Source: Chryseobacterium sp. BGARF1 (lineage in GTDB: Bacteria; Bacteroidota; Bacteroidia; Flavobacteriales; Weeksellaceae). Taken from it: a stretch of DNA of 64,000 nt. A program made the translations under genes and the position numbers. Positions 16,697 through 25,036 of the stretch are shown piece after piece (position 1 is the first letter of the stretch; every line of letters starts with the position of its first letter). Where the stretch lies: contig NZ_LELA01000033.1 in assembly GCF_001677955.1 (NCBI RefSeq), positions 46,455 through 110,454 on the forward strand, written 5' to 3'. Under the pieces are notes generated by a model. It ran no database searches, had not been told where the DNA came from, and saw only the letters and a program-made list of their open reading frames with translations.

Positions 16697-16739
16697 CCAA
16701 CGTATATGATACGTTAGTTTAATTTTATTTATATATTTG
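16697..16739 (+). promoter_or_regulatory. Palindromic ACGT site with rightward -7 box
   Basis: CCAACGTATATGATACGTT (16697-16715) is a near-perfect palindrome, AACGTAT-ATG-ATACGTT. A -7 box TATATTTG lies at 16732-16739, 34 bp after the CAAC. It sits between the leftward gene starting at 16674 and the rightward gene at 16922. Confidence 0.65.
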
Positions 16740-16867
16740 TAATCGCAAATGTAATAATACAAGTTTAATTCTATTTATGGGTATCCGTAAAAATACGGAA
16801 AGTTTAAATATTTGATAAGAATAATTCTTTTATTTTTGAAATATTTATATATTACAGCCGAATTTTA

Positions 16868-16897
16868 CACGTATGTTTTTGCAAATAAGTACTTTTG
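16868..16897 (+). promoter_or_regulatory. Promoter with ACGT half site before the 16922 lipoprotein
   Basis: CACGTATG starts at 16868 and the -7 box TACTTTTG at 16890, a 22-bp offset like that of the half site at 13163. The start codon follows 25 bp later. Confidence 0.5.
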
Positions 16898-16921
16898 TTC
16901 GAATTTAAAATTGATAATTCG

Positions 16922-17218
16922 ATGAAAACAAAAGTACTATTTATTGGCGCAATTTGCGCTTTGAGTGTAATTTCTTGTTCGCCTGATAGGGAAGAGCAAT
17001 TAAATGAAAATCCAGAATCTGCAAGGAAATTGGATGTGAAAAAACTAAAAATTAATAACCGAGACCAAGGTCAAGAAAATAAAATTGAAAGTGATACAAT
17101 CAAAGGTTTTACACCTTATGCTTCACCTTTGAATAGCACAAACCCAGACTTTGGCACAGACCCAGAACCAGATCCAAATGAAGGAGGAGATCCTAAAAAC
17201 TTACCACCAAGAAAGTAG
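16922..17218 (+). CDS. Small lipoprotein with acidic/Pro-rich tail
   Basis: 98 residues from the ATG at 16922; an upstream in-frame codon at 16895 would fall on the -7 box. The signal ends VISC (Cys19, counted from MKTKVL). The mature part is polar and ends 'DPEPDPNEGGDPKNLPPRK'. The design resembles the chromosomal lipoprotein at 4899-5141. The next gene starts inside its end. Function unknown. Confidence 0.6.
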   Translation: MKTKVLFIGAICALSVISCSPDREEQLNENPESARKLDVKKLKINNRDQGQENKIESDTIKGFTPYASPLNSTNPDFGTDPEPDPNEGGDPKNLPPRK

Positions 17219-17720
17219 AATTAAAAAATCTATTTCAACCTTTATTGGTTCGACACTTATAATAGTGTCGACCATTTTACCTTGTTTAGATCGGATTTTA
17301 GTATGGAGATATCCTGAGCTTGATGTTTTAACTGATAGCCGAGGTGTATTAATCAGCAGTAATATATGGATTGGATCGGTTTATTTATCTCCCGTACTTA
17401 TAATTACTTCATATTTTTTTAAAATTAATCCAAAACTATTATTTTATCCACTATTGGTATTTTTTTATAGTGCGATCGTTTATTACTCTCCTATATTTGG
17501 ATATGATGTTAAATTTCTAAAATTAAATAGCTGGCTTGCGCTTTTGTTATCTGCTGCATCAGCTTTTGCTTACATTTTAGTATTTACTCATATGAAATGG
17601 TTGAAACTGGAAGAAAACGCCAATGAGGTGATGGTTGAAGATTTTAGAAATGAATACACAAAACTTGTAATTGAGAACGAAAGTTTGAAAAAAAAACAAA
17701 ATACACTTGAAAAAAATTAA
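17178..17720 (+). CDS. Four-helix membrane protein with coiled-coil tail
   Basis: 180 residues from the ATG at 17178, which overlaps the lipoprotein gene by 41 bp; a TTG at 17151 is a less likely start. About four transmembrane segments (roughly 17-37, 63-83, 88-105, 119-139) and a charged coiled coil at the C-terminus ('ENESLKKKQNTLEKN'). Coupled to the lipoprotein upstream and to a small gene one base downstream, forming a three-gene rightward operon. No family recognised. Confidence 0.6.
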   Translation: MKEEILKTYHQESRIKKSISTFIGSTLIIVSTILPCLDRILVWRYPELDVLTDSRGVLISSNIWIGSVYLSPVLIITSYFFKINPKLLFYPLLVFFYSAIVYYSPIFGYDVKFLKLNSWLALLLSAASAFAYILVFTHMKWLKLEENANEVMVEDFRNEYTKLVIENESLKKKQNTLEKN

Positions 17721-17721
17721 T

Positions 17722-17964
17722 ATGAATGATCCCGAATATTTGATATTGAAAAAAATGCTTGAAAAAAATAGGCGTTTGTTTCAGACCCAGGTAATTGATT
17801 TTATTGAGTATATAGACAATCACCTTATGATAATGGAAAGAATGAAAAAATCAATTATTAAATTTGAATCGTCTGATTTTAATTTTCTTGCAGCTATAGA
17901 TACTGAAGAATGTATCGATAAATTTCGAAAAGGAATCATGATTGTTAAAGTAAATTTAAATTAA
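17722..17964 (+). CDS. Small cytoplasmic helical protein
   Basis: 80 residues from the ATG at 17722, immediately after the TAA of the membrane protein. Helical and charged ('MNDPEYLILKKMLEKNRRLF', then a basic helix and an acidic end). Last gene of the accessory operon, stopped by a hairpin. Function unknown; the ATG is preferred over a TTG at 17707. Confidence 0.55.
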   Translation: MNDPEYLILKKMLEKNRRLFQTQVIDFIEYIDNHLMIMERMKKSIIKFESSDFNFLAAIDTEECIDKFRKGIMIVKVNLN

Positions 17965-17996
17965 AAAGGAAATCATTATTTGATTTCCTTTTTTTT
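17964..17996. terminator. Bidirectional terminator between accessory operon and repressor
   Basis: AAGGAAATCA / TGATTTCCTT stem with a 5-nt loop, A-run before and T-run after, overlapping the stops of both convergent genes. Confidence 0.8.
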
Positions 17997-18431
17997 ATCT
18001 ATTGTATTTAATTTCATGTAATCGAATACCGGCTTTAAATACTCCTCGACAAATTCGATTATTTTAGCTGTATTTTGGTTGTACATATTTGTTTGTTCAT
18101 GAAGTTGATTTCGTAGTGAATTTACCTCATGAAGCAAAAGAACCATTTGATCTCCTATGGGTAGATTTTTAAAATTTTGAACGTTTAAGTTATCGCTATT
18201 TTGATTTTCCACAACAGTTGTGTAACTTTTTCCACCTTCATATTCATTTTTTACATACTCATAAATTGAAGAAACCGTTTTCCTAGATGGTTTTTTAGTA
18301 TCCCCATCTATAATTTTCTGAATTCCAACACTAGAGAATCCTGTGTTTTTAGCTATTTCATAAGCTGTTAAACTATGTTTTTCAATCTTTTTTAGCAATT
18401 CGCTAAGACTTACTTCTTCTTGAGTACCCAT
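17976..18431 (-). CDS. XRE-type phage repressor
   Basis: 151 residues. An N-terminal helix-turn-helix is visible ('TAYEIAKNTGFSSVGIQKII.G.TKKPS', about 22-50), followed by a linker and a C-terminal helical part likely to mediate dimerization. There is no S24 peptidase dyad, so induction would not be by RecA-style self-cleavage. Position is decisive: transcribed leftward, divergent from the early genes, with a palindromic operator in between. It is the best candidate for the lysogeny repressor (CI-like). Confidence 0.75.
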   Translation of the reverse strand: MGTQEEVSLSELLKKIEKHSLTAYEIAKNTGFSSVGIQKIIDGDTKKPSRKTVSSIYEYVKNEYEGGKSYTTVVENQNSDNLNVQNFKNLPIGDQMVLLLHEVNSLRNQLHEQTNMYNQNTAKIIEFVEEYLKPVFDYMKLNTIDKKKEIK

Positions 18432-18515
18432 AATTTTTACAATTGATTATCAATATGTTATAGTTTAGTTATATAAAAGTTGTATTAATTATTTGCATAA
18501 GTTACATAACAGTTA

Positions 18516-18549
18516 TATATTTGTATCATAGTTACAACGAAATAACTAT
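18516..18549 (+). promoter_or_regulatory. Early promoter with overlapping operator
   Basis: A -7 box TATATTTG at 18516-18523 is followed at 18528-18549 by the palindrome ATAGTTA-N8-TAACTAT, placed over the expected transcription start. Related AGTTA/GTTAT half sites lie at about 18453-18475 and 18501-18515. Repressor binding here would block early transcription; the binder is inferred from position. Confidence 0.65.
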
Positions 18550-18582
18550 AAAAACAGTTCAAAAATACAAATAATTAAGCAT

Positions 18583-18852
18583 ATGATAAATATCGGAGCA
18601 ACTATTCCACAAGAAATCTCTGAGTATCTCAGAGAATTCACCCACAAAGATGAATGGGGTGACGTGGCAAATATAGTAAACTGCAGCCCCTCTACAGTTA
18701 GAGATGTTTTGTATAGAAGAAACAGTGTTTCTGAGAAAAGCCTTGAAGCTTTGAAATATTTGTTTCCAATTGCCACTAAAAATGCAGATCAAAAGATTAA
18801 AAGCGCCAGAAACTGTAAAAAGGCTGTAAAAGAAATCCTAGACTGCGTATGA
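18583..18852 (+). CDS. Cro-like small HTH protein
   Basis: 89 residues. 'WGDVANIVNCSPSTVRDVLYRRNSVSEKSLEAL' (about 26-60) has the spacing of an XRE/Cro-type helix-turn-helix. First gene of the rightward early operon, divergent from the repressor: the classical Cro position. Its stop overlaps the next start (ATGA). Confidence 0.65.
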   Translation: MINIGATIPQEISEYLREFTHKDEWGDVANIVNCSPSTVRDVLYRRNSVSEKSLEALKYLFPIATKNADQKIKSARNCKKAVKEILDCV

Positions 18853-19067
18853 AACCAAACTTAAAAACAGCAGATCCATTTAAAGGAATGGGAGGTTTTG
18901 AAAAGCAATTTGTCTTTGATTCATTTCTCTTCGTAATGAAGGAAACAACAGACAGAGAAACCGCTGATAGAATGCTTTACAACGCTTACACTTTGAAAGC
19001 CACGAACTATCACGAGATCGAGCAAGAATATCACAGAAAATTTCCATCAGAAAATAAAATATCATGA
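18849..19067 (+). CDS. Early phage protein of unknown function
   Basis: 72 residues, helical, with 'GMGGFEKQFVFDSFLFVMKE' and a polar C-terminus. Overlaps both neighbours by four bases (ATGA at each end), so it is part of a tightly coupled early operon. No motif recognised. Confidence 0.6.
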   Translation: MKPNLKTADPFKGMGGFEKQFVFDSFLFVMKETTDRETADRMLYNAYTLKATNYHEIEQEYHRKFPSENKIS

Positions 19068-19300
19068 GCAGAACACTGGAGAAAGCAGTTCACGCACTTA
19101 GAGTAAAGCAATGGAGAGTAGAAGTTCAACAAAGAAATGCCAATGCACAAGTCTGGGAGCAGATAGAACAATTAGAGAAACAAATAGCACAAGAGAATAG
19201 CGGAGTGGATGCCGCGCAAAATCTTTCTCCAAATGTTCAGCTATTGTTAGCACAAGCGGCAAAACGCCGAGGATGGGATAAAGCACCAAAACAAACTTAA
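19064..19300 (+). CDS. Early phage protein, coiled-coil
   Basis: 78 residues, rich in Gln/Glu/Arg and predicted helical ('VWEQIEQLEKQIAQEN'), with a C-terminal 'LLLAQAAKRRGWDKAP' segment. Coupled by a four-base overlap to the gene before. Unknown function. Confidence 0.6.
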   Translation: MSRTLEKAVHALRVKQWRVEVQQRNANAQVWEQIEQLEKQIAQENSGVDAAQNLSPNVQLLLAQAAKRRGWDKAPKQT

Positions 19301-19311
19301 AACTCAATCAA

Positions 19312-19494
19312 ATGAAAAACTTTTTAAACTTCCTTCTTGTTCTCAATACAGTCTATGTTTTAGCCTGTTCTGAAAACCAAAACATCACGGTCTTTTTACT
19401 TCCGGCTTGTGTGTATTTAGTGGTTGGATTTCTAAGAATCTATCACAAAGAATTTTCCAACTTCATAAAATATGGCCATGAACATCAGAATTGA
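19312..19494 (+). CDS. Small two-span membrane protein
   Basis: 60 residues, mostly hydrophobic: helices at about 3-18 and 24-42 with a short polar end. Part of the early operon. Unknown function. Confidence 0.55.
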   Translation: MKNFLNFLLVLNTVYVLACSENQNITVFLLPACVYLVVGFLRIYHKEFSNFIKYGHEHQN

Positions 19495-19621
19495 AAACAT
19501 CGGAGGGATATGGTTCGTTAATGCGAAACGAATTGGATATGACACTTTAACTCACGCAGAATTAACCGCTGTAAATGAGTTTATCAAAGAGATTAAGGAT
19601 TTGCAAAATGAAAAACTTTAA
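19472..19621 (+). CDS. Small early protein, 49 residues
   Basis: ATG at 19472 (or 19478) to TAA at 19621. Sequence starts MAMNIRIENIGGIWFVNAKR and ends in a charged helix 'FIKEIKDLQNEKL'. It overlaps the gene before by 23 bp and the next start (19608) by 14 bp, in keeping with the packed early operon. Unknown function. Confidence 0.55.
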   Translation: MAMNIRIENIGGIWFVNAKRIGYDTLTHAELTAVNEFIKEIKDLQNEKL

Positions 19622-19862
19622 GAATTTACAAACTAAACTGACAATGGCAGGTTTAAACCACGGGAAAAGCTTCAAAAGGTTTAAAGAAGAAAAATTTCCT
19701 AATGAAGAAGGAGTTTTCTACAGTGAAGTTTCAAAAAAATGGGTTGTTAGAATGGAAAATAAGAGCATCAATAAAACTAAATATCCATTTGTATCTGTAG
19801 CTCAATTTGAAACTGAAATCGAAGCAAATAAAAAATATCAAGACATAAAAAAACAATTTTAA
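19608..19862 (+). CDS. Early phage protein of unknown function
   Basis: 84 residues from the ATG at 19608. The upstream extension in this frame would be read through the previous gene and is not favoured. Basic, with mixed strands ('GVFYSEVSKKWVVRMENKSI'). It ends 10 bp before the Rad50-like ATPase gene. Confidence 0.55.
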   Translation: MKNFKNLQTKLTMAGLNHGKSFKRFKEEKFPNEEGVFYSEVSKKWVVRMENKSINKTKYPFVSVAQFETEIEANKKYQDIKKQF

Positions 19863-19872
19863 AACTATAAAG

Positions 19873-21882
19873 ATGAACAATGTACAATTAAAAAGACTAT
19901 CCGTATTAAACTTCAAGGGTCTTAGAAATCTAAGTATTGATTTCGACAATAACACGAATATCTTCGGTGATAATGGGACCGGAAAAACCACAATTTTCGA
20001 CAGTATTTTATGGCTTTTATTCGGTAAAGACTCAACAGACAGAAAAGATTTCGAATTGAAAACTTTGGATTCTGAAAACAATGTGATTCCAAAAATCGAC
20101 CATGAAGTTGAAGGCGATTTCCTTGTAAACTCAGAACTTGTAAGGTTGAAAAGAGTTTTCCGTGAGAAATGGGTAAAAACCAAAGGGGCTTTAGAATCTG
20201 AATTTTCAGGTAATGAAACTTTATACTATTGGAATGATGTTCCGATGTCTCAGAAGCAATATAACGAGAAAGTAGGCGAAATTATCGATGAAATAGTTTT
20301 CAAGCTCATTACTTCGCCATCGGCTTTTAATTCTTTGAAATGGCAGGATAGAAGAGATGTTTTAGTGAAAATTGCTGGTGAGGTTTCAGATGCTGATTTA
20401 GCGGAAGGAAATGAAGAATACATCGCTTTAGTTGCTCAATTGACTAACAAATCTCTGGAAGAATTTAAAAAACAGATTGCTGCAACAATCAAAAAAGCGA
20501 AGGATGATATAAAAATGATTCCTACGAGAATCGATGAGGTGGAAAGAAGTAAGCCAGAAGCGGTAAATGCTGAGGAAATCAATGCTGAAATTAAAGCAAA
20601 AGAATCTCAGATTGAAAACATCGAGAATCAATTACTTGATAAATCTAAAGCTTTTGATGAGGTTATCAACCAGAGAAATGCTAATCAGGATGAGATTTTC
20701 AAACTTGCACGAAAAGTAAATACAATTGTTTTTGAAATTGCTGAAAGAGCTAAAAACGAAGCTAATTCCGGAGATTCTAAAGCAGATCAAATTCTAAAGC
20801 AGATCAACGATAAAAAATCGAATGAACTTCAACCTGCAGAACAAAAGATCGTAAGATTAAAATCTGAAAAATCAACCCTAGAAAACAACACATCTAATTA
20901 TGAAAAATCTATCAAAGAGAAAAGAGAGTTGTGGGAAGTTGAAAACGCTAAGAATTTTATTTTCTCAGAAGATAATGCAGTGTGTCCATGCTGTGAAAGA
21001 GCGCTTGATGCGTCTACGATAGAAAATCAGAAAGCTGAATTACAGACTAAATTCAATACGAATAAGAAAAGTATTCTTGATGGTATCAATGCAGATGGAA
21101 AAGCTATTTCTGAAAAGAAAAATAATGCAGTTGCTGAATTATCAGAAGTTAATTTAAGAATAGAAAGCGGTGAAAATTTTATTGCTTCTGTAAAAGAATC
21201 TATCACTGGATTGCAAAGTGATTTTGAATCTGCGAAAACTAATTCCGAAACTAAAGTTTCAGTAGAAGATTTAATCGAAAAATATACCGCTGAAAACACT
21301 GAATTACCTGATTTGAAATCTCAAATAGCAACTTTAGAAGCTAAGGTTTTTGAACTTCCTGATGCAAACGCAAACAATGATCTACGAACTCAAAAACAAA
21401 CTATCAATTCTGAAATTCAAGTTTTAAGAGATTCTTTAAAAGCTAATGATCAGATTAATGCTGCAGACGTTCGTATTAAAGAACTTCAAAAAGAAGAATC
21501 GATGCTTGCTCAATCAATCGCTGACGTTGAAAAAACTCAGTATGTAATCGAAAACTTCATCAAGTTGAAGATCGATACAATCGAAGATAGAATTAACGAG
21601 AAATTCTCATTCGTAAAATTCAGATTGTTTAAAACTCAAATCAATGGAGGTGTTGAAGAATGCTGTGATGCTCTTATAAATGGGGTGCCTTTCACTGACG
21701 CAAACACGGCTTCTAAAATCAATGCGGGTATTGATATTATAAATTCCCTGTGTGAGTTCTACAATGTTTCTGCGCCTATCATTATCGACAACAGAGAATC
21801 AGTTGTAAAGCTTATCGACAGTCCTTCACAAATCATCAACCTTTTCGTATCACCGGAAGATAAAAAATTAAGAATAGCATAA
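19873..21882 (+). CDS. Rad50/SbcC-like AAA ATPase with zinc hook
   Basis: 669 residues. Walker A GDNGTGKT at 32-39 follows the 'LSVLNFKGLRNLSIDF' start typical of SMC-like ATPases. Two long coiled coils (about 190-360 and 380-540) flank a CPCC zinc hook (Cys371, Cys374). The C-terminal lobe has 'PIIIDNRESV', a Walker B-like stretch. SbcC-like proteins pair with an SbcD nuclease to process DNA ends. Here the neighbours are RecT and an MBL-fold hydrolase rather than an SbcD, so it is part of a phage recombination module with a possible alternative nuclease partner. Confidence 0.8.
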   Translation: MNNVQLKRLSVLNFKGLRNLSIDFDNNTNIFGDNGTGKTTIFDSILWLLFGKDSTDRKDFELKTLDSENNVIPKIDHEVEGDFLVNSELVRLKRVFREKWVKTKGALESEFSGNETLYYWNDVPMSQKQYNEKVGEIIDEIVFKLITSPSAFNSLKWQDRRDVLVKIAGEVSDADLAEGNEEYIALVAQLTNKSLEEFKKQIAATIKKAKDDIKMIPTRIDEVERSKPEAVNAEEINAEIKAKESQIENIENQLLDKSKAFDEVINQRNANQDEIFKLARKVNTIVFEIAERAKNEANSGDSKADQILKQINDKKSNELQPAEQKIVRLKSEKSTLENNTSNYEKSIKEKRELWEVENAKNFIFSEDNAVCPCCERALDASTIENQKAELQTKFNTNKKSILDGINADGKAISEKKNNAVAELSEVNLRIESGENFIASVKESITGLQSDFESAKTNSETKVSVEDLIEKYTAENTELPDLKSQIATLEAKVFELPDANANNDLRTQKQTINSEIQVLRDSLKANDQINAADVRIKELQKEESMLAQSIADVEKTQYVIENFIKLKIDTIEDRINEKFSFVKFRLFKTQINGGVEECCDALINGVPFTDANTASKINAGIDIINSLCEFYNVSAPIIIDNRESVVKLIDSPSQIINLFVSPEDKKLRIA

Positions 21883-21901
21883 TCTTTAAAACTATAATAA
21901 A

Positions 21902-22936
21902 ATGTCAGAAAACAACACACAATTAGAAAAAGCTCCTGAAAATACATCTTTAGCAAATCAGGAAAAAACATTATCACCATCTGAGAAATTCACTCAGACA
22001 GTTTTGAAAGAGTTTCATAATCCTGGAAGCGAGCCTTTGGAATTAACAAACTTCCAAAGAAAGCTTATTAATAATTACTTCATAAAGCTTGATAGTGTTT
22101 TGATCGACAGTGAAGTTAAAAGAATGTCAAAATCAGAACAATATAGAGATCCATTAGCATTTGCATGGGGTAATGTGAATCTGAGAAAACTTTCCAGAGA
22201 TGTAGTCGCTTATTCAATGATTGGATTAGATCCTTTACAAAAGAATCACATCAATCCAATTCCTTACAAAAACGGCAAAACCAATAAATATGATATCACT
22301 TTTATTGAAGGTTTTAATGGACTTGAGATCAAAGCGAAAAAATACGGATTTGATGCTCCGGATGAGGTTCTTTTTGAGTTGAAATATTCTACTGATAAAT
22401 TCAAATCATTTAAGAAAAACATCAATAATAAAATCGAGAGCTATGATTTTGAAATCATTGACGACTTCAACAGAGGGGAATTACAGGGTGGTTTTTATTA
22501 CATGATGTATGAGAACAAAGAGAAAAATAAGCTTGTAGTTCTGAACAGAGAGCAGATTGAAAAAAGAATCCCAGAGTATGCTTCTGCTGAGTTTTGGGGA
22601 GGTGAGAAAGATGAATATCAGAATGGTAAAAAAACCGGAAAGAAAATCAAGGTCGAAGGTTGGGAAGAGGAAATGTTCATGAAAACTTTAAAGCGTCACT
22701 GTTGGAATTCAATTAATATCGATTCTCAGAAAATTGACGATTATTTGATGCAGATAATCACTAATGAAAATGATAAAGTTCCGACTGAAGTTGCTGAAAA
22801 AATATCTCAGCACGCCAACAAAGAAGAAATAGGATTTGAAAATATTTCTGATGTTGATTATGAGGAAGTGAAAAATGTTGTGGAGGTTTCCGCTGAGGAA
22901 GTTAGAGAATTTGCAAACGAAGGACCATCTTTCTGA
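21902..22936 (+). CDS. recT: RecT-family single-strand annealing recombinase
   Basis: 344 residues. The central region 'LAFAWGNVNLRKLSRDVVAYSMIGLDPLQK' (split by a loop), 'INPIPYKNG' and 'FIEGFNGLEIKAKKYG' is the RecT core. RecT anneals complementary strands during phage recombination, normally with a 5'-3' exonuclease. No RecE or lambda Exo is nearby; the next gene (one-base overlap) encodes an MBL-fold enzyme. The last 60 residues are acidic and variable, as usual. Confidence 0.85.
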   Translation: MSENNTQLEKAPENTSLANQEKTLSPSEKFTQTVLKEFHNPGSEPLELTNFQRKLINNYFIKLDSVLIDSEVKRMSKSEQYRDPLAFAWGNVNLRKLSRDVVAYSMIGLDPLQKNHINPIPYKNGKTNKYDITFIEGFNGLEIKAKKYGFDAPDEVLFELKYSTDKFKSFKKNINNKIESYDFEIIDDFNRGELQGGFYYMMYENKEKNKLVVLNREQIEKRIPEYASAEFWGGEKDEYQNGKKTGKKIKVEGWEEEMFMKTLKRHCWNSINIDSQKIDDYLMQIITNENDKVPTEVAEKISQHANKEEIGFENISDVDYEEVKNVVEVSAEEVREFANEGPSF

Positions 22937-23673
22937 TGAAGCTGAAAGTAATTGGTTCTGGGAGTAAAGGCAATGCATACCTCCTCGAAAATGAGGAGGA
23001 AGCATTACTCATCGAGTGCGGAGTGAATATCATGGATATTAAAAAAGCTATCGATTTCAAAGTGAATAAAATCACGGCTTGTTTAGTTACGCACGAGCAC
23101 GGCGATCATGCAAAGAGTATCAATGAAGTTTTGGGATCAGGAATTAATGTTTATGCTACTGCAGGAACTTTTCAAAACTCAGCTTCAAAGAACACAGTAA
23201 GCTCCAGAAAGGTTGTGATTCCGCAAAAAGGACAATTCAAAGTCGGAAACTTCAACGTGATTTCCTTTCCTACGATACATGATGTTGCTGAGCCTTGCGG
23301 ATTCTTAATCAATCACAAAGATTGCGGAACGGTGCTATTTCTTACTGATACGGTTTATTGTCCTTACACCTTCAAAGGTCTGAATAATATCATTATCGAA
23401 GCTAATTACGATGCTGATATCATCAATGAAAAGTTAGGAGATAAAAAGTTTTTGAGAGATAGAATTTACAACTCTCATATGAGTATCGAGACGTGTATGG
23501 ATTTTCTACTCGCAAATGATCTTTCACAGGTAAACAACATCGTTTTGATTCATTTATCTGACAGCAACTCACATGAGATAAACTTCGCAAAGAAAGTCTC
23601 AGGAATCACAGGAAAAGAAGTTCACACCGCAAACGGCGGAATGACAATAGAATTTAATAAAACACCTTTTTAA
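22936..23673 (+). CDS. MBL-fold metallo-hydrolase, possible DNA exonuclease
   Basis: 245 residues. The HxHxDH motif is at 53-58 (THEHGDHAKS), preceded by 'VIGSGSKGNAYLLE', the opening of YycJ/WalJ-like MBL proteins. Later metal ligands are likely in 'PTIHDVAEPCGF' and 'LFLTDTVY'. WalJ-type enzymes have been linked to 5'-3' exonuclease activity. Its start overlaps the recT stop by one base, so it probably supplies the nuclease partner of RecT. The nuclease function is inferred from context. Confidence 0.75.
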   Translation: MKLKVIGSGSKGNAYLLENEEEALLIECGVNIMDIKKAIDFKVNKITACLVTHEHGDHAKSINEVLGSGINVYATAGTFQNSASKNTVSSRKVVIPQKGQFKVGNFNVISFPTIHDVAEPCGFLINHKDCGTVLFLTDTVYCPYTFKGLNNIIIEANYDADIINEKLGDKKFLRDRIYNSHMSIETCMDFLLANDLSQVNNIVLIHLSDSNSHEINFAKKVSGITGKEVHTANGGMTIEFNKTPF

Positions 23674-23675
23674 TT

Positions 23676-24236
23676 ATGGAAACCACTGAAAAAAAAATAA
23701 TAATGTACGACAGCCCAAAAGCCGCCACTTATCAAACAAATGTAGAGGGGTGGGTGAGTAGTGATGGTAGATTTTGGGGTAAAGGAGAGCATAATGAACA
23801 TATGGCAAGATATACAGGTTCTACTCACAGAAAGTGTGAATGTGGTGCCATCATCGAAACAAGAAGTTATTTAAGTTGTGAATCATGTAGGAAAAAAAAG
23901 CAATTAGAAAACTACAATAAGCTTACTTACAAGGCTTATGATGGAAGTCCGGTAGTAACCGCTTTTGATGATCAATATTTTTTTAACGAAGATGATCTGA
24001 ATGCTTATTTACTTGAAAATAATCTCGATTCTATTTCACTTTTATTCTGTGAGGAAAACAATTGGTTTAAAATCGAAGGTGATTATTGGGCTGATATTAT
24101 GCCTGAAAATTCAGATGGCGAACTTCCAGATAATTTGCAAAAAGCGTTGGATGAACTTAATAAAGTTATTTCAGAATTACCTCCATGCTCTTACACTTCC
24201 GGAAAAATTAGAACTTTTTACAGTGTAAAAAAGTAA
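23676..24236 (+). CDS. Phage protein with Cys4 zinc-ribbon
   Basis: 186 residues. Four cysteines, Cys54, Cys56, Cys68 and Cys71 (CEC...CESC), likely bind zinc. The remainder is acidic and globular ('DDLNAYLLENNLDSISLLF'). Located in the recombination module, three bases after the MBL gene. No family recognised; a DNA-handling accessory role is plausible. Confidence 0.6.
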   Translation: METTEKKIIMYDSPKAATYQTNVEGWVSSDGRFWGKGEHNEHMARYTGSTHRKCECGAIIETRSYLSCESCRKKKQLENYNKLTYKAYDGSPVVTAFDDQYFFNEDDLNAYLLENNLDSISLLFCEENNWFKIEGDYWADIMPENSDGELPDNLQKALDELNKVISELPPCSYTSGKIRTFYSVKK

Positions 24237-24241
24237 AGACT

Positions 24242-24688
24242 ATGATTTTCGACTTATCCAACCCAACCATGAAACAGAGAGCTATCAGGAGAATTAAACA
24301 TCTCTTTGAGAAAAATGCAAAGATTGAGGTTTTGGAAAAGAAGAAAAACAGAACCTACTCGCAGAATAATTATCTGCATTTAATTTTAAGTCAATACGCT
24401 TTAGAATATGGAGATACGCTCGCTGAAATTAAACTGGAACACTTCAAAAAGAAAGTTAATCCGGATATCTTCAAAACGACACATGTAAACTTTGTAACCG
24501 GAGAAGAAAGAGAAGATTGGAGAAGTTCAGCAAATTTAAATACAGAAGAGTTTTCGCTTGCCACTGAGAGATTCAGAAACTACTCAGCTCAGACTTTAGG
24601 ACTTTACCTTCCGGAACCTAAAGATCTTATCCACCTGGAAGAAATAAAAAACAAAATCGAAGAACACGAGAATCAAATTTATTTGTAA
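24242..24688 (+). CDS. NinB-like recombination protein
   Basis: 148 residues. The opening 'TMKQRAIRRIKHLFEKNAKIEV', the 'RTYSQNNYLHLILSQYALEYG' segment and the end 'RFRNYSAQTLGLYLPEP' resemble the NinB/Orf-type family, which binds single-stranded DNA and helps phage recombination (the 'sQN.yLhlhl' signature). Its place after recT fits. Family assignment by eye. Confidence 0.55.
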   Translation: MIFDLSNPTMKQRAIRRIKHLFEKNAKIEVLEKKKNRTYSQNNYLHLILSQYALEYGDTLAEIKLEHFKKKVNPDIFKTTHVNFVTGEEREDWRSSANLNTEEFSLATERFRNYSAQTLGLYLPEPKDLIHLEEIKNKIEEHENQIYL

Positions 24689-24694
24689 AAAACT

Positions 24695-24961
24695 ATGAGA
24701 AAATTCAAAAAACGAATAAACATTGAAAATGCCACTTGCTTCAAATTAGAGTACCAAGATGGCTCTGGTGAATTGAAGGAAAAAGAGTTTTCATCTTACA
24801 AGTTAATGGAGCAGTTCCATAATCGACAAGAGGCATTCTTATATCAGGATCTCCGTCGGTTTGCAAAAGTAGGAGATAAATGGTACCGGTTTTTAAAACT
24901 TCGTTCACCTTTTGTTTTTCAGGAAGAATTAGAATTTATAAACAAAACATTCACTGAATAA
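24695..24961 (+). CDS. Phage protein of unknown function
   Basis: 88 residues, basic and aromatic ('FHNRQEAFLYQDLRRFAKVG'), six bases after the NinB-like gene. No motif recognised. A 75-bp noncoding gap follows before the next gene. Confidence 0.55.
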   Translation: MRKFKKRINIENATCFKLEYQDGSGELKEKEFSSYKLMEQFHNRQEAFLYQDLRRFAKVGDKWYRFLKLRSPFVFQEELEFINKTFTE

Positions 24962-25036
24962 GTGAATCTAAAAATCTTCAAAACTATAGAATTGAATAAA
25001 ATTGACATCAAAAAATAACAGTCAAAATATACTAAA

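Noticed and set aside
16562..16762. A 66-codon leftward frame upstream of the 15983 lipoprotein gene
   Set aside because: It runs through the promoter and operator at 16697 and has an unlikely composition (many Tyr, Arg, Cys). The overlapping 55-residue membrane protein (16507-16674) has ATGA coupling and a clear transmembrane helix.
16777..16815. A 12-codon frame with an embedded TCCGTA/TACGGA repeat, possible attenuator
   Set aside because: The stem is only 6 bp with no T-run, and no regulatory codons are seen.
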